64,000 nucleotides of DNA from NCBI RefSeq assembly GCF_013001025.1, contig NZ_CP053021.1:2818001-2882000 (forward strand). The letters are read 5' to 3'. Shown here one piece after another: positions 23,956-35,329 of the stretch. Each line of letters opens with the position of its first letter. Position 1 is the stretch's first letter. Made by a program: the position numbers and the translations under genes. The stretch is from Sphingobium yanoikuyae (lineage in GTDB: Bacteria > Pseudomonadota > Alphaproteobacteria > Sphingomonadales > Sphingomonadaceae). A model generated the notes under the pieces. That model was given only the letters and a program-made list of their open reading frames with translations. It did no database searches and was not told the origin of the DNA.

Positions 23956-25508
23956 TAGTGCGCCTCCCCGTGCGCAGCGGCTTCTTCATGATGGCCCTCG
24001 CCTACCGGCTTGGGCGCACCCATTTTGATCTGGGAATCTCCTGCGGGAGCCGCAGGGGCGAGACGCGCTTCGAGCGCGCGGATGTCGGGACGCATCGGGG
24101 CCAGGAAGCTTTCCGGATAGACGCCCATCCAGAGCACCGCCGCGGCAATCGGGGCGAGCAGCCAGATTTCACGCGCCGACAGGTCGGGCATGGCAGCGGC
24201 ATCGGCGTTCACCTGATCGCCGTAGCAGATGCGGCGATAGAGGTAGAGCATATAGGCCGCACCCAGGATGATGCCGGTGGTGCAGATCAGCGCCGCCCAG
24301 GTCGAAACCTGATAGATGCCCATCAGCGACAGGAATTCGCCGACGAAGTTGCTGGTGCCCGGCAGACCGACCGAAGCCATGGTGAAGAGCAGGAACAGCA
24401 CGGCGTAGCGCGGCATGTTGATCGCGAGGCCACCATAGCGGTTGATCTCACGGGTGTGCAGCCGGTCATAGATGACGCCGACACAGAGGAACAGCGCGCC
24501 CGAGACGAGGCCGTGGCCCAGCATGACCATCATCGCGCCTTCCAGGCCCGCCTGGTTGAAGGCGAACAGGCCGATGGTGACGATCGCCATGTGCGCGACC
24601 GACGAATAGGCGATCAGCTTCTTCATGTCCGACTGAACCAGCGCGATGAGGCTGGTATAGACGACGGCGACCATCGACAGGCCCCAGACCCAGGGCGCGA
24701 GCTGTGCCGAGGCTTCCGGGAACATCGGCAGCGAGAAGCGGATGAAGCCGTAGCCCCCCATCTTCAGCAGCACGCCTGCCAGGATGACCGAACCGGCGGT
24801 CGGCGCCTGAACGTGCGCGTCGGGCAGCCAGGTGTGGACCGGCCACATCGGCATCTTCACCGCAAAGCTGGCGAAGAAGGCCAGGAACAGCCAGATCTGG
24901 ATCTTCGGATCGAAGTTGTAGGCCATCAGGTCGGGAATGCGGGTCGTGCCGGCCTCATGCACCATCCACATCATCGCGATCAGCATCAGGACCGAGCCGA
25001 GCAGCGTGTAGAGGAAGAATTTGTACGAGGCGTAGATACGGTTCGCACCACCCCAGATACCGATGATCAGATACATCGGGATCAGGCCGGCTTCGAACAT
25101 GATGTAGAAGAGGTAGAGATCCTGCGCGGTGAAGACGCCGATCATCAGCACCTCCATGAACAGGAACGCCGCCATATATTCGCCGACGCGCTTGTTGATC
25201 GCGTTCCAGCTGGCGCCGATGCAGATCGGCATCAGGAATACGGTCAGCGCGATCAGCAGCAAGGCAATGCCGTCGATCCCGAGCGCCCACGCGAAGCGGC
25301 CGAAGATCGGCGCATATTCGGTGAACTGCCACTGGGCGCCGGCGCCCGACTGATCGAAATTGACCCACAGGACGATGCCCAGGACCAGATCGACCAGCGT
25401 GGCGATCAGCGCAATCCAGCGCGCATTATTGGCGCCAGCGAAGAGGCAGGCGATGGCACCAGCCATCGGCACTGCCATCATCAGGGAGAGGATGGGGAAG
25501 CCGTCCAT
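23955..25508 (-). CDS. nuoM: NADH-quinone oxidoreductase subunit M
   Basis: NuoM is the central antiporter-like subunit of the complex I membrane arm. The 517-residue product has about 14 membrane helices, the conserved glutamate segment near LFIMEVLMIGVF-type helix 5, and the proton-path segment AVKMPMWPVHTWLPDAHVQA. A short His-rich tail (EGHHEEAAAHGEAH) ends the protein. Start and stop codons overlap neighbours as TAATG. Confidence 0.97.
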   Translation of the reverse strand: MDGFPILSLMMAVPMAGAIACLFAGANNARWIALIATLVDLVLGIVLWVNFDQSGAGAQWQFTEYAPIFGRFAWALGIDGIALLLIALTVFLMPICIGASWNAINKRVGEYMAAFLFMEVLMIGVFTAQDLYLFYIMFEAGLIPMYLIIGIWGGANRIYASYKFFLYTLLGSVLMLIAMMWMVHEAGTTRIPDLMAYNFDPKIQIWLFLAFFASFAVKMPMWPVHTWLPDAHVQAPTAGSVILAGVLLKMGGYGFIRFSLPMFPEASAQLAPWVWGLSMVAVVYTSLIALVQSDMKKLIAYSSVAHMAIVTIGLFAFNQAGLEGAMMVMLGHGLVSGALFLCVGVIYDRLHTREINRYGGLAINMPRYAVLFLLFTMASVGLPGTSNFVGEFLSLMGIYQVSTWAALICTTGIILGAAYMLYLYRRICYGDQVNADAAAMPDLSAREIWLLAPIAAAVLWMGVYPESFLAPMRPDIRALEARLAPAAPAGDSQIKMGAPKPVGEGHHEEAAAHGEAH

Positions 25509-27589
25509 TATCGTGTCATCGCCCAGGTTGCAGCCGCGGCGAGGCCAATCAGCATCACCAGCGCATAGGTGTAGAGGTAGCCGGACTGAAGCCGACGGGT
25601 GATCTTGTTGCCCTGCACGACCAGAGCAGCCAGCCCGTTGGGGCCGAAGCGGTCGATGAAGCCGACGTCACCGAACTGCCAGAAGAAGCGGCCGATGGCG
25701 AAGGCGGGCTTGACGAACAGGAAGTTGTACAGCTCGTCAAAATACCACTTGTTCAGCAGGAACTGGTGCAGGGCGCCGAAGGTGGCGACGAAGCGCTGCG
25801 GCCAGTCGGTGTTCTTGATGTAGGCGAGCCAGGCAATGACCAGGCCGGTCAGCATCACGGTGAACGGACCGAACTTGACCCAGGTCGGCACTTCATGCGC
25901 GGCGTGCATCAGGTGGCTGTCGAACGCCAGGGCGCCCTTCCAGAACTCGATGCCCCCTTCCGGACCAATGAACTGGTCGTGGAAGACGAAGCCGGCGAAC
26001 ACGGCGCCCAGGCTGAGCACCAGCAGCGGAATCAGCATGACCAGGCCGCTTTCATGCGGGTGGTAGCCACCGGTGCCGTCGCCAGCGTCATGGGCATGAT
26101 GGTCATGGCCATGATCGGCGTGCGCGTGGGCATGATCGTCATGACCATGGCCGGCATGGGCGTGATCGTCATGGCCGTGGCCGTGATCGTCATGCAGCGC
26201 ATGCTGGATATGTTCCGACTGGGTCCAGCGCGGCTTGCCGAAGAAGGTCAGGAAGACCAGGCGCCAGCTGTAGAAGCTGGTCAGCAGCGCGGCGAACACG
26301 CCGACATAATAGGCACCGATGCCCGCACCGCCCGACGCGAAGGCCGCTTCGAGAATGCCGTCCTTCGAATAGAAGCCGGCGAAACCGACGCCGACGAGCG
26401 GCAGGCCGACGCCCGTGATGGCGAGCGTGCCGAGCGTCATGGTCCAGAAGGTCACGGGGATCTTCTTACGCAGGCCGCCATAGTAGCGCATGTCCTGCTC
26501 ATGGTGCATCGCATGGATGACCGAGCCAGCGCCCAGGAACAGAAGCGCCTTGAAGAAGGCGTGGGTGAAGAGGTGGAACATCGCCGCGCCATAGGCGCCG
26601 CAACCGGCCGCAAAGAACATGTAGCCCAGCTGCGAACAGGTCGAATAGGCGATGACGCGCTTGATGTCGGTCTGCACGGTGCCGACGGTGGCGGCGAACA
26701 GACAGGTGGCGGCACCGACATAGGTGACCACGGTCAGCGCGGTCGGCGACATTTCGAACATCGGCGACAGGCGGCAGACCATGAAGACGCCGGCGGTGAC
26801 CATGGTGGCCGCGTGGATCAGCGCCGACACCGGGGTCGGGCCTTCCATCGCGTCGGGAAGCCAGGTGTGGAGGCCGAGCTGCGCCGACTTGCCCATCGCG
26901 CCGATGAACAGCAGCAGGCAGAGCACGGTCATGGTGTCGAAGCGGTGCCCCAGGAAGCCAATGGTCGAACCCGCCATCGACGGGGCCATTTCCAGGATTT
27001 CCGGGATCGAGATGGTATTGAACACCAGATAGGTGCCGAAAATGCCCATCATGAAACCAAGGTCGCCAACGCGGTTGACGACGAATGCCTTGATCGCGGC
27101 CGCATTGGCCGAAGGCTTACGGAACCAGAAACCGATCAGCAGGTAGGAGGCCAGACCCACGCCTTCCCAACCGAAGAACATCTGCAGCAGATTGTTCGCG
27201 GTCACGAGCATCAGCATCGCGAAGGTGAAGAGCGAGAGATAGGCGAAGAAGCGCGGCTGATCCGGCTCTTCGTCCATATAGCCCCAGCTATAGAGGTGGA
27301 CGAGGCTGGACACGCTGGTGATGACCACCAGCATGACCGCCGTCATGGTGTCGACCCGCAGTGCCCACTGGGCGTCGAAGCTGCCGCTTTCGATCCAGGT
27401 GAAGACGGGCGCGACATAGGGTTCGGCGTGGCCGGTCAGGAAGCTGATGAAGATCGGCCAGGACATGGCGCAGGCTGCGAACAGCGCGCCGGTCGTGACG
27501 ATCTTCGCCGGGATCTTGCCCAGGGCCTTGTTGCCAAGGCCGGCGATGGCTGCGGCAAGCAGCGGGAGAAGGACGATAAGCTGGATCAT
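25508..27589 (-). CDS. nuoL: NADH-quinone oxidoreductase subunit L, with His-rich insertion
   Basis: NuoL is the distal antiporter-like subunit with the long lateral helix. The 693-residue protein has the family signature [20 protein letters not shown] and the C-terminal lateral-helix and final membrane segment. It differs from the E. coli protein by a histidine-rich hydrophilic loop at about residues 455-505, encoded by 26075-26225, with about 20 His in 55 residues mixed with Asp, Gly and Ala. Such loops can bind divalent metals; its role here is unknown. Overlaps nuoM by the TAATG arrangement; nuoK ends 10 bp upstream. Confidence 0.97.
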   Translation of the reverse strand: MIQLIVLLPLLAAAIAGLGNKALGKIPAKIVTTGALFAACAMSWPIFISFLTGHAEPYVAPVFTWIESGSFDAQWALRVDTMTAVMLVVITSVSSLVHLYSWGYMDEEPDQPRFFAYLSLFTFAMLMLVTANNLLQMFFGWEGVGLASYLLIGFWFRKPSANAAAIKAFVVNRVGDLGFMMGIFGTYLVFNTISIPEILEMAPSMAGSTIGFLGHRFDTMTVLCLLLFIGAMGKSAQLGLHTWLPDAMEGPTPVSALIHAATMVTAGVFMVCRLSPMFEMSPTALTVVTYVGAATCLFAATVGTVQTDIKRVIAYSTCSQLGYMFFAAGCGAYGAAMFHLFTHAFFKALLFLGAGSVIHAMHHEQDMRYYGGLRKKIPVTFWTMTLGTLAITGVGLPLVGVGFAGFYSKDGILEAAFASGGAGIGAYYVGVFAALLTSFYSWRLVFLTFFGKPRWTQSEHIQHALHDDHGHGHDDHAHAGHGHDDHAHAHADHGHDHHAHDAGDGTGGYHPHESGLVMLIPLLVLSLGAVFAGFVFHDQFIGPEGGIEFWKGALAFDSHLMHAAHEVPTWVKFGPFTVMLTGLVIAWLAYIKNTDWPQRFVATFGALHQFLLNKWYFDELYNFLFVKPAFAIGRFFWQFGDVGFIDRFGPNGLAALVVQGNKITRRLQSGYLYTYALVMLIGLAAAATWAMTR

Positions 27590-27599
27590 GGGATTTGGC

Positions 27600-27905
27600 T
27601 CAGCCCTTCATCCGGTTGACATCGTCGACGGCGATGGTGCCGCGACCACGGAAGTAAATGACGAGGATGGCGAGGCCGATGGCCGCTTCACCCGCCGCGA
27701 CGGTCAGCACGAACATCGAGAAGACCTGGCCCACCAGATCGCCCAGGAAGGCGCTGAAGGCGACGAGGTTGATGTTCACGCTGAGGAGGATCAGCTCGAT
27801 CGCCATCAGGATGATGATGACATTCTTGCGATTGATGAAGATGCCGAGCACCCCCATCACGAAGAGAATGGCGCTGACCACCATATAATGTTGAAGGCCG
27901 ATCAC
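27600..27905 (-). CDS. nuoK: NADH-quinone oxidoreductase subunit K, GTG start
   Basis: NuoK is the small three-helix membrane subunit carrying two buried glutamates needed for proton coupling. The 101 residues match the family exactly, with the signatures [17 protein letters not shown] and [13 protein letters not shown]. The start is GTG at 27905, which overlaps the nuoJ stop as GTGA; a longer frame that continues upstream runs through nuoJ in a different phase and is not real. Confidence 0.96.
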   Translation of the reverse strand: MIGLQHYMVVSAILFVMGVLGIFINRKNVIIILMAIELILLSVNINLVAFSAFLGDLVGQVFSMFVLTVAAGEAAIGLAILVIYFRGRGTIAVDDVNRMKG

Positions 27906-28513
27906 AGCTCCACCCCCTGCCCCACGGGCTGATTGATGTTGCGCACGGCGTCCTGCGGACGACGGCGGTTCTGCTTGGCAACATTCTGACCACGGACGCC
28001 GCCACGGGCACGATGGGTCAGCACGATGGCGCCGATCATCGCGACCAGCAGGACGATACCCGCCGCCTCGAACAGGAAGATGTAGCGGGTGTAGAGAATG
28101 CCGCCGATCGCCTGGATGTTGGAAAGTTCCGGATTGGCCGGGGCCGCACGCTGCGCGAGTTCGATCGGACCGGCGCTCCACAGGCCGATGCCGAGGACGA
28201 TTTCGGCCAGCAGCACGAGCGCGATCAGCAGGCCGAACGGCAGATAGCTGACGAAGCCGGCGCGCAGTTCGGCGAAGTCGATGTCGAGCATCATGACGAC
28301 GAACAGGAACAGCACCGCGACCGCGCCGACATAGACGATGACAAGCAGCATCGCGATGAATTCGGCGCCGAGCAGGATCATCAAACCGGCAGCGTTGAAG
28401 AAGGCCAGGATCAGCCAGAGGACCGAGTGGACCGGGTTGCGCGACAATATCGTGAGCGCGCCGCTGCTCACCACCAGAATGGCGAACAGGTAAAAGGCGA
28501 GGACGTGGATCAC
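27902..28513 (-). CDS. nuoJ: NADH-quinone oxidoreductase subunit J, GTG start
   Basis: NuoJ is a five-helix membrane subunit near the quinone end of complex I. The 203-residue protein has [20 protein letters not shown] and the conserved [19 protein letters not shown] with the pi-bulge helix. GTG at 28513 is chosen since it gives [10 protein letters not shown], the family start, and lies 8-10 bases after AAAGGGA. The C-terminal basic tail ([13 protein letters not shown]) is longer than in E. coli. It starts 29 bp after nuoI. Confidence 0.95.
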   Translation of the reverse strand: MIHVLAFYLFAILVVSSGALTILSRNPVHSVLWLILAFFNAAGLMILLGAEFIAMLLVIVYVGAVAVLFLFVVMMLDIDFAELRAGFVSYLPFGLLIALVLLAEIVLGIGLWSAGPIELAQRAAPANPELSNIQAIGGILYTRYIFLFEAAGIVLLVAMIGAIVLTHRARGGVRGQNVAKQNRRRPQDAVRNINQPVGQGVEL

Positions 28514-28542
28514 AGGTTCATATTCCCTTTGACGCCGGCGGC

Positions 28543-29028
28543 TTAACGATAGGGGGCATCGGCAGCAAGATTGGCAGCGATGGCACGCTCCCACTTGTCA
28601 CCGTTTTCCAGGAGCTTGGCCTTGTCGTAGATCAGCTCCTCGCGGGTTTCGGTCGCGAACTCGAAGTTCGGGCCCTCGACAATCGCATCGACCGGGCAGG
28701 CTTCCTGGCAGAAGCCGCAATAGATGCACTTGGTCATGTCGATGTCGTAGCGCGTGGTGCGGCGGCTGCCATCGTCGCGCGGCTGCGCCTCGATGGTGAT
28801 CGCCTGCGCCGGACAGATGGCCTCGCACAGCTTGCACGCGATGCAGCGCTCTTCCCCGTTGGGATAGCGGCGCAGCGCATGTTCACCACGGAAGCGCGGC
28901 GAAATCGGGTTCTTCTCATAGGGGTAGTTGATCGTCGCCTTGGGCTTGAAGAAATACTTCAAGGTCAGCCAGTGCGCCTTCACGAACTCCCAGAGGGTGA
29001 AGCTTTTGACGTAGTAACCGAGGCTCAT
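28543..29028 (-). CDS. nuoI: NADH-quinone oxidoreductase subunit I
   Basis: NuoI is a ferredoxin-like subunit carrying two [4Fe-4S] clusters that pass electrons to NuoB. Both binding motifs are intact: [12 protein letters not shown] and [12 protein letters not shown]. The 161 residues match the alphaproteobacterial/mitochondrial TYKY type. The ATG overlaps the nuoH stop as ATGA. Confidence 0.97.
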   Translation of the reverse strand: MSLGYYVKSFTLWEFVKAHWLTLKYFFKPKATINYPYEKNPISPRFRGEHALRRYPNGEERCIACKLCEAICPAQAITIEAQPRDDGSRRTTRYDIDMTKCIYCGFCQEACPVDAIVEGPNFEFATETREELIYDKAKLLENGDKWERAIAANLAADAPYR

Positions 29029-30074
29029 TGTGCGCCTCCATAGCGCGTCAGCATGAGGAAGCCAGAAACCAGGAAGACGAAGAAGAGCGAGGTCGGCAGG
29101 AAGATCTTCCAGCCCAGCCGCATCAGCTGGTCATAACGGTAACGGGGCACCGTCGCCTTCACCCAGGAGAAGACGAAGAAGAAGAAGGCGATCTTGAGCA
29201 GGAACCAGATGATACCCGGCACCAGATAGAGCGGCGCCCAGTCGAACGGCGGCAGATAGCCACCCCAGAACAGGATCGCGTTGAGGCCGCACATCAGGAT
29301 GACGTTGGCATATTCGCCGAGCCAGAACAGGGCGAAGGCCATCGACGAATATTCGGTCTGGTAACCCGCGACCAGTTCGGATTCCGCTTCGGTCAGGTCG
29401 AACGGCGCGCGTGCCGTTTCCGCCATGGCCGAAATCAGGAACATGATCGCCATCGGGAACAGCAGCGGGTTGAAGCCGTTGCCGTTGAGGAAGCCATAAT
29501 AGCCCTTCTGGCTTTCCACGATCGCCGACATGTTGAAGCTGCCGGCCCACAGCACGACGGTGATCAGGATGAAGCCGATCGAGACTTCATAGGAGATCAT
29601 CTGCGCGCTGGCGCGGATCGCGGAGTAGAAGGGATATTTGGAGTTGGACGCCCAGCCCGCCAGCACCACGCCGTAGACGCCGAGCGACGAGATGGCGAGG
29701 ATGTAGAGCAGGCCGACATTGACGTTCGACACCATCACGCCGACGCCGAAGGGGATGACGGCCCAGGCCATCAGCGCCACGGTGAAGGTGATGATCGGCG
29801 CGATCAGGAACAGGGCCTTGTTCGACGCCGAGGGAACGATGGTTTCCTGCAGGAAGACCTTCAGGCCGTCCGCGAAGGACTGAAGCAGGCCCAGCGGGCC
29901 GACGACGTTGGGACCACGGCGCAGCGCCATGGCCGCCCAGATCTTGCGGTCGGCATAGATGATCATGGCGACGGCCAGCATCAGCGGCAGTGCGATGACC
30001 AGAATGCCGATAATGGTCGAAAGCAGCCAGGCGCCCTCGAAAGGCAGGCCAAGGCCTTGGAAGAAAGCGGTCAC
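29025..30074 (-). CDS. nuoH: NADH-quinone oxidoreductase subunit H
   Basis: NuoH anchors the quinone-binding cavity between the peripheral and membrane arms. The 349-residue product has eight predicted helices and the conserved [20 protein letters not shown] and [17 protein letters not shown] signatures. The C-terminal segment includes [15 protein letters not shown], as in the family. Its ATG overlaps the nuoG stop by 4 bp. Confidence 0.97.
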   Translation of the reverse strand: MTAFFQGLGLPFEGAWLLSTIIGILVIALPLMLAVAMIIYADRKIWAAMALRRGPNVVGPLGLLQSFADGLKVFLQETIVPSASNKALFLIAPIITFTVALMAWAVIPFGVGVMVSNVNVGLLYILAISSLGVYGVVLAGWASNSKYPFYSAIRASAQMISYEVSIGFILITVVLWAGSFNMSAIVESQKGYYGFLNGNGFNPLLFPMAIMFLISAMAETARAPFDLTEAESELVAGYQTEYSSMAFALFWLGEYANVILMCGLNAILFWGGYLPPFDWAPLYLVPGIIWFLLKIAFFFFVFSWVKATVPRYRYDQLMRLGWKIFLPTSLFFVFLVSGFLMLTRYGGAQ

Positions 30075-32077
30075 TCTGCGGCCTCCGCGAAGCTTTCACC
30101 ATGGATCAGCTCGGCCGAGCATTGCTGCATCGTCGGGCTGGCGCGGCAGATCGCGTTGGTGAGGTAGAAATCCTTGATCGGCGAACCCAGCTCACCGGTA
30201 GCGCCGGTGGGGAGCGACGGGACCGACCAACCATAGTCGGCGATACCTTCGACACCGAGCGCGGGAACCGCCTTGACCATTTCGGCGCGCAGCGCGTCGA
30301 AGCTGTCGAACGGCAGCTTGGCACCCAGCGCTTCCGACAGGGCGCGCAGGATCGACCAGTCCTCGCGGGCGTCGCCCGGCGCGAACACGGCCTTTTCACC
30401 GAACTGCACCCGGCCTTCCAGGTTGACGTAGGTGCCGGCCTTTTCGGCATAGCTTGCGCCCGGCAGGATCACGTCCGCCGCATGGGCGCCCTTGTCGCCA
30501 TGATGGCCGACATAGACCTTGAAGCTGGTTTCGAAGGCCGAATAGTCGACCTCGTCTGCGCCCAGCGAGAAGAGCAGCTTCGGCGCGGCCGCAGCCACCG
30601 CCTTGATGCCGCCCTTGGTCGCATAGCCCAGCATCAGGCCGCCCATGCGGGCCGCCGCGAAGTGCAGGACGTTGTAACCGTTCCAGCCGTCCTTGATCAG
30701 GCCCAGCGTATCGACCAGCGCCAGCGTGTCGCCATGCGCGCCGTCCTTGGCCAGCACGCCGCCACCGACGATCATCGCCGGACGGGCAGCGCCCTTGAAG
30801 GCTTCGAGCACGGCGTCCGGCAGCTTAGCCAGCAGCGACGCATCATTGCCCAGCCATTCGACCTTGTAGGTCAGGTCGAATTCCGGACCGACGGCGAAGA
30901 CCTTCGCGCCCTTCTTGATCGCCTTGCGGATGCGGGTGTTCACCAGCGGCGCTTCCCAGCGCAGGTTGGTGCCGACCAGCAGGATGACGTCCGCAGTTTC
31001 GAGATCGGCGAGCGGCGTGTTGAACACCACCGACGACAGGCTCGACACGTCGTAGGACAGGCCGGTCTGACGGCCTTCCAGCAGCGAACCGCCGAGCTTT
31101 TCGACCAGCGCCTTGCCCGCGAACATGGTTTCGCAGTCGAGCAGGTCACCGGCGATCGCCGCGACGCTGCCGCCATGCTGGACCGCGGCGACAGCGGCGA
31201 AGGCTTCCGCCCAGGTCGCCGGAACCAGCTTGCCATCCTTGCGGACGAACGGCTTGTCGAGGCGCTTGCGGACCAGACCGTCGACATTGTGACGAGTCTT
31301 GTCCGACGCCCACTCCTCGTTCACGTCGTCATTGATGCGCGGCACGGCGCGCAGCACCTGACGACCACGGCTGTCGAGGCGGATGTTGGTGCCGAGCGCG
31401 TCCATCACGTCGATCGCATGGGTCTTCTTGAGTTCCCACGGACGCGCTTCGAAAGCATAGGGCTTGGCGGTCAGCGCACCGACCGGGCAGAGATCGACCA
31501 CATTGCCCGACAGCTCGCTCTTGGCGGCATGTTCGAGATAGGTGGTGATCTGCATATTTTCGCCGCGATAGATGGCGCCGATTTCCGGCACGCCCGCGAC
31601 TTCCTCTGCAAAGCGCACGCAACGGGTACACTGGATGCAGCGGGTCATGACCGTCTTGACGATCGGACCCATATTCTTCTCGGTGACGGCGCGCTTGTTT
31701 TCGTCATAGCGCGACGAACCACGGCCATAGGCCACCGACTGGTCCTGCAGGTCGCACTCGCCGCCCTGGTCGCAGATCGGGCAATCCAGCGGGTGGTTGA
31801 TGAGCAGGAACTCCATCACCCCTTCGCGGGCCTTCTTGACCATTTCGCTGTCGGTGCGGATTTCCTGGCCTTCAGTGGCCGGAAGCGCGCACGACGCCTG
31901 CGGCTTGGGCGGCCCAGGCTTCACCTCGACCAGGCACATGCGGCAATTGCCGGCGATGGAAAGGCGCTCATGATAGCAGAAACGGGGGATTTCCTTCCCC
32001 GCCTGCTCGCAAGCCTGGAGGACTGTGGCGCCCGCCGGGACTTCGAGTTCTACGCCGTCTACTTTGACCTTCGGCAT
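30071..32077 (-). CDS. nuoG: NADH-quinone oxidoreductase subunit G
   Basis: NuoG is the largest peripheral-arm subunit, with several Fe-S clusters in its N-terminal part and a molybdopterin-oxidoreductase-like but cofactor-free C-terminal part. The 668 residues show the [2Fe-2S] region [19 protein letters not shown], the [11 protein letters not shown] motif for a [4Fe-4S] cluster and a further CIQCTRC motif. Length fits the short alphaproteobacterial/mitochondrial 75-kDa type rather than the E. coli 900-residue form. Two bases separate it from nuoF. Confidence 0.97.
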   Translation of the reverse strand: MPKVKVDGVELEVPAGATVLQACEQAGKEIPRFCYHERLSIAGNCRMCLVEVKPGPPKPQASCALPATEGQEIRTDSEMVKKAREGVMEFLLINHPLDCPICDQGGECDLQDQSVAYGRGSSRYDENKRAVTEKNMGPIVKTVMTRCIQCTRCVRFAEEVAGVPEIGAIYRGENMQITTYLEHAAKSELSGNVVDLCPVGALTAKPYAFEARPWELKKTHAIDVMDALGTNIRLDSRGRQVLRAVPRINDDVNEEWASDKTRHNVDGLVRKRLDKPFVRKDGKLVPATWAEAFAAVAAVQHGGSVAAIAGDLLDCETMFAGKALVEKLGGSLLEGRQTGLSYDVSSLSSVVFNTPLADLETADVILLVGTNLRWEAPLVNTRIRKAIKKGAKVFAVGPEFDLTYKVEWLGNDASLLAKLPDAVLEAFKGAARPAMIVGGGVLAKDGAHGDTLALVDTLGLIKDGWNGYNVLHFAAARMGGLMLGYATKGGIKAVAAAAPKLLFSLGADEVDYSAFETSFKVYVGHHGDKGAHAADVILPGASYAEKAGTYVNLEGRVQFGEKAVFAPGDAREDWSILRALSEALGAKLPFDSFDALRAEMVKAVPALGVEGIADYGWSVPSLPTGATGELGSPIKDFYLTNAICRASPTMQQCSAELIHGESFAEAAE

Positions 32078-32079
32078 GG

Positions 32080-33414
32080 TTACTCCGCTGCCTCCATGAC
32101 GGGGGCACTACCCTTGTTCTCGTTGATCCGGCGCTCGATTTCCGGACGGAAGTGCCGGATCAGCCCCTGGATCGGCCATGCCGCTGCGTCGCCAAGCGCG
32201 CAGATGGTGTGGCCTTCAACCTGCTTGGTCACCTGGAACAGCATGTCGATTTCGCTCTGGTCCGCGTCGCCGGTGCGCAGACGCTCCATGACGCGCCACA
32301 TCCAGCCGGTGCCTTCGCGGCACGGCGTGCACTGGCCGCAGCTCTCATGCTTGTAGAAGTAGGAGAGACGCGAAATGGCGCGGACGATGTCGGTCGACTT
32401 GTCCATGACGATGACGGCGGCGGTGCCCAGGCCCGAGCCCAGCGCGCGCAGACCGTCAAAGTCCATCGGTGCGTCCATGATCTCCTTGGCGGGGACCAAA
32501 GGCACCGACGACCCGCCCGGAATGACCGCGAGCAGATTGTCCCAGCCGCCACGGATGCCGCCGCAATGGCGATCGATCAGTTCGCGGAACGGGATCGACA
32601 TCGATTCCTCGACGACGCAGGGCTTGTTCACATGGCCGCTGATCTGGAACAGCTTGGTGCCGCGGTTATTCTCACGACCGAAGCCGTTGAACCAGGCGGC
32701 GCCACGACGCAGGATCGTCGGCGCAACCGCGATCGATTCCACGTTGTTCACCGTGGTCGGGCAGCCATAGAGGCCCGCGCCGGCTGGGAAAGGCGGCTTC
32801 AGGCGGGGCTGGCCCTTCTTGCCCTCGATGCTTTCGATCTGGGCGGTTTCCTCGCCGCAGATATAGGCGCCGGCGCCACGATGGACGAACACGTCGAAAT
32901 CATAGCCCGACCCGCAAGCATTCTTGCCGATGAAGCCCTTCTCATAGGCCTGCTCGACGGCGGCGAAGAGCACCTTCGCCTCATAGATGAACTCGCCGCG
33001 GATATAGATGTAGGCGGCACGCGCCCGCATCGCGAAACCGGCGATCAGCGCGCCTTCGATCAGCTTGTGCGGATCGTGGCGGATGATTTCGCGGTCCTTG
33101 CACGAACCCGGTTCGGATTCGTCGGCGTTGATGACGAGGAAGCTGGGACGGCCGTCCTTGCTTTCCTTGGGCATGAAGCTCCACTTCATGCCGGTCGGGA
33201 AGCCGGCGCCACCACGGCCGCGCAGGTTCGACGCCTTGATGGTGTCGATGATCGCGTCCTGGCCGATTTCCATCAGCTTCTTGGTATTGTCCCAATCGCC
33301 ACGCTTCATCGCGGCGTCGACGCCCCAATCCTGGAAGCCGTGGACGTTGGTGAAGATGCGGTCCTTGTCGGACAGCGGCCCGACGAAGGGCGCCGGTGCG
33401 GGTGCATCGGTCAT
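32080..33414 (-). CDS. nuoF: NADH-quinone oxidoreductase subunit F
   Basis: NuoF binds NADH and FMN and accepts the hydride. The 444-residue protein carries the FMN/NADH region ([18 protein letters not shown]) and the [4Fe-4S] motif [20 protein letters not shown] at 33414 gives [10 protein letters not shown] and overlaps the nuoE stop as ATGA; the frame is open a further 21 bp but lacks support. Confidence 0.97.
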   Translation of the reverse strand: MTDAPAPAPFVGPLSDKDRIFTNVHGFQDWGVDAAMKRGDWDNTKKLMEIGQDAIIDTIKASNLRGRGGAGFPTGMKWSFMPKESKDGRPSFLVINADESEPGSCKDREIIRHDPHKLIEGALIAGFAMRARAAYIYIRGEFIYEAKVLFAAVEQAYEKGFIGKNACGSGYDFDVFVHRGAGAYICGEETAQIESIEGKKGQPRLKPPFPAGAGLYGCPTTVNNVESIAVAPTILRRGAAWFNGFGRENNRGTKLFQISGHVNKPCVVEESMSIPFRELIDRHCGGIRGGWDNLLAVIPGGSSVPLVPAKEIMDAPMDFDGLRALGSGLGTAAVIVMDKSTDIVRAISRLSYFYKHESCGQCTPCREGTGWMWRVMERLRTGDADQSEIDMLFQVTKQVEGHTICALGDAAAWPIQGLIRHFRPEIERRINENKGSAPVMEAAE

Positions 33415-34094
33415 GCCGTCGCTCCTTCGTTCCATTGACCGCGATAGTCGTGATTTTCGCCGACCATCTCCTTGAGGGTGGTCGGGCCACCTTCCGGCGC
33501 GCTGGTCTGACGGTCGATCTGCGGGCCGATCTTGGGCTGGCCGCCGGCGGCGAGCGTTTCCAGGATGGCGATGGTGCTGTCGTAGGTCAGATCTTCGAAA
33601 TTATCGTCGTTGATCTGGACCATCGGCGCGTTGGCGCAGGCGCCAAGGCATTCGACCTCATTGAGGGTGAACAGGCCGTCGGGGGTCGTGCCGCCCTTGA
33701 CCAGACCCTTGTTCTTGCACGCGGCAAAGACATCGTCCGACCCGCGCAGCATGCACGGCGTCGTGCCGCAGACCTGCACATGATAGCGGCCGACCGGCGC
33801 CAGATTGTACATGGTGTAGAAGGTCGCGACCTCATAGACGCGCATGTACGGCATATCGAGCTGGCGCCCGATATATTCCATGACCGGAACCGGCAGCCAG
33901 CCATTGGTCTGCGTCTCCGCACCAACCTGGCGCTGGGCCAGGTCGAGCAGCGGCATCACCGCCGACTGCTGGCGACCGGCGGGATAGCGCGCGATGACCT
34001 TCTTGGCCTGCTCGGCATTTTTGGGCGTCCACTCGAACGCGCCCCAGCGCGCGCGGGTTTCGGCCTCATCGGGGATATGAACTGCGTCAGCCAT
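33411..34094 (-). CDS. nuoE: NADH-quinone oxidoreductase subunit E
   Basis: NuoE is a thioredoxin-like [2Fe-2S] subunit paired with NuoF. The four cluster cysteines are seen in [10 protein letters not shown] and [10 protein letters not shown]. The 227 residues exceed the E. coli protein by a C-terminal extension ([20 protein letters not shown]) common in alphaproteobacteria. Its ATG overlaps the nuoD stop as TAATG. Confidence 0.96.
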   Translation of the reverse strand: MADAVHIPDEAETRARWGAFEWTPKNAEQAKKVIARYPAGRQQSAVMPLLDLAQRQVGAETQTNGWLPVPVMEYIGRQLDMPYMRVYEVATFYTMYNLAPVGRYHVQVCGTTPCMLRGSDDVFAACKNKGLVKGGTTPDGLFTLNEVECLGACANAPMVQINDDNFEDLTYDSTIAILETLAAGGQPKIGPQIDRQTSAPEGGPTTLKEMVGENHDYRGQWNEGATA

Positions 34095-35329
34095 TATCGG
34101 TCACATTCTCCGAACACGATGTCCATCGCGCCCAGTACAGCGGTTGTATCGGCCAGCATGTGGCCCTTCATCATGAAGTCCATCGCCTGCAGATGGCTGA
34201 AGGCGGTCGGGCGGATCTTGCAGCGATAGGGCTTGTTGGAGCCGTCGCTGACCAGATAGACGCCGAATTCGCCCTTCGGGCTTTCGGTCGCCACATAGAC
34301 CTCGCCCGCGGGGACGTGGAAGCCCTCGGTATAGAGCTTGAAGTGGTGGATCAGCGCTTCCATCGACTTCTTCATCTCGCCGCGCTTGGGCGGGGAGACC
34401 TTGCGGTCGAAGCTGGCGATCGGCCCTTCGGGCATTTCACTGAGGCACTGCTTCATGATGCGCGCGGACTGGCGCACTTCCTCGACGCGGACCATGAACC
34501 GGTCGTAGCAGTCGAACGCGGTGCCGACCGGAACGTCGAATTCCATGCGGTCATAGACGTCGTAGGGCTGCGCCTTGCGGATGTCCCAGGCGATGCCCGA
34601 GCCACGCAGCATCGGGCCGGAGAAGCCCCACTTCAGCGCATCTTCCTTGCTGACGATCGAAATGTCGACATTGCGCTGCTTGAAGATGCGATTGTCGACG
34701 ACCAGGCTCATCGCGTCCTCGAACAGGCGCGGCAGACGGGTGTCGAGCCAGTCGGCAATGTCCGTCAGCAGCTTGAGCGGCACGTCCTGATGAACGCCGC
34801 CCGGCCGGAAATAGGCCGAGTGCATGCGGGCACCCGAAGCGCGCTCGAAGAAGTTGAGGCAATCCTCGCGGATTTCAAACAGCCACAGGTTCGGCGTCAT
34901 CGCGCCGACGTCCATGACGTGCGAACCCAGGTTCAGCATGTGATTGCAGATACGGGTCAGTTCCGCGAAGAACACGCGCAGATATTGCGCGCGCAGCGGC
35001 ACTTCCAGGTTCAGCAGCTTTTCGACCGCCAGGACATAGCTATGCTCCATGCCGAGCGGCGAACAATAGTCCAGCCGGTCGAAATAGGGCAGCGCCTGCA
35101 TATAGGTCTTGTGCTCGATCAGCTTTTCGGTGCCGCGATGCAGCAGGCCGACATGCGGGTCGCAGCGCTCGACGATTTCGCCGTCCAGTTCCATGACCAG
35201 ACGCAGAACGCCGTGCGCCGCAGGGTGCTGCGGACCGAAGTTGATCGTGTAGTTCTGGATTTCCGTGTCACCATAGGCCGGATCGGCCGCATCGGTGACA
35301 TGATCCATCTTTTCGAGATAGTCGGACAT
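34094..35329 (-). CDS. nuoD: NADH-quinone oxidoreductase subunit D
   Basis: NuoD is the 49-kDa-type subunit forming the quinone site with NuoB and NuoH. The 411-residue protein shows [21 protein letters not shown] near the N terminus and ends [12 protein letters not shown], both typical. NuoC and NuoD are separate genes here, unlike the fused nuoCD of E. coli. The start codon overlaps the nuoC stop. Confidence 0.97.
   Translation of the reverse strand: MSDYLEKMDHVTDAADPAYGDTEIQNYTINFGPQHPAAHGVLRLVMELDGEIVERCDPHVGLLHRGTEKLIEHKTYMQALPYFDRLDYCSPLGMEHSYVLAVEKLLNLEVPLRAQYLRVFFAELTRICNHMLNLGSHVMDVGAMTPNLWLFEIREDCLNFFERASGARMHSAYFRPGGVHQDVPLKLLTDIADWLDTRLPRLFEDAMSLVVDNRIFKQRNVDISIVSKEDALKWGFSGPMLRGSGIAWDIRKAQPYDVYDRMEFDVPVGTAFDCYDRFMVRVEEVRQSARIMKQCLSEMPEGPIASFDRKVSPPKRGEMKKSMEALIHHFKLYTEGFHVPAGEVYVATESPKGEFGVYLVSDGSNKPYRCKIRPTAFSHLQAMDFMMKGHMLADTTAVLGAMDIVFGECDR

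Noticed and set aside
26075..26225. A CRISPR-like or tandem DNA repeat in nuoL
   Set aside because: The repetitive DNA reflects His/Asp/Gly codons of the loop, with irregular spacing and no conserved repeat unit.
23958..27619. Two long plus-strand open frames antisense to nuoM and nuoL
   Set aside because: Both are antisense shadows of membrane proteins, with very hydrophilic Arg/His/Gln/Asp-rich translations, and no start signals.
30101..32356. 751-codon open frame antisense to nuoG
   Set aside because: No recognisable domain and complete overlap with a certain gene.
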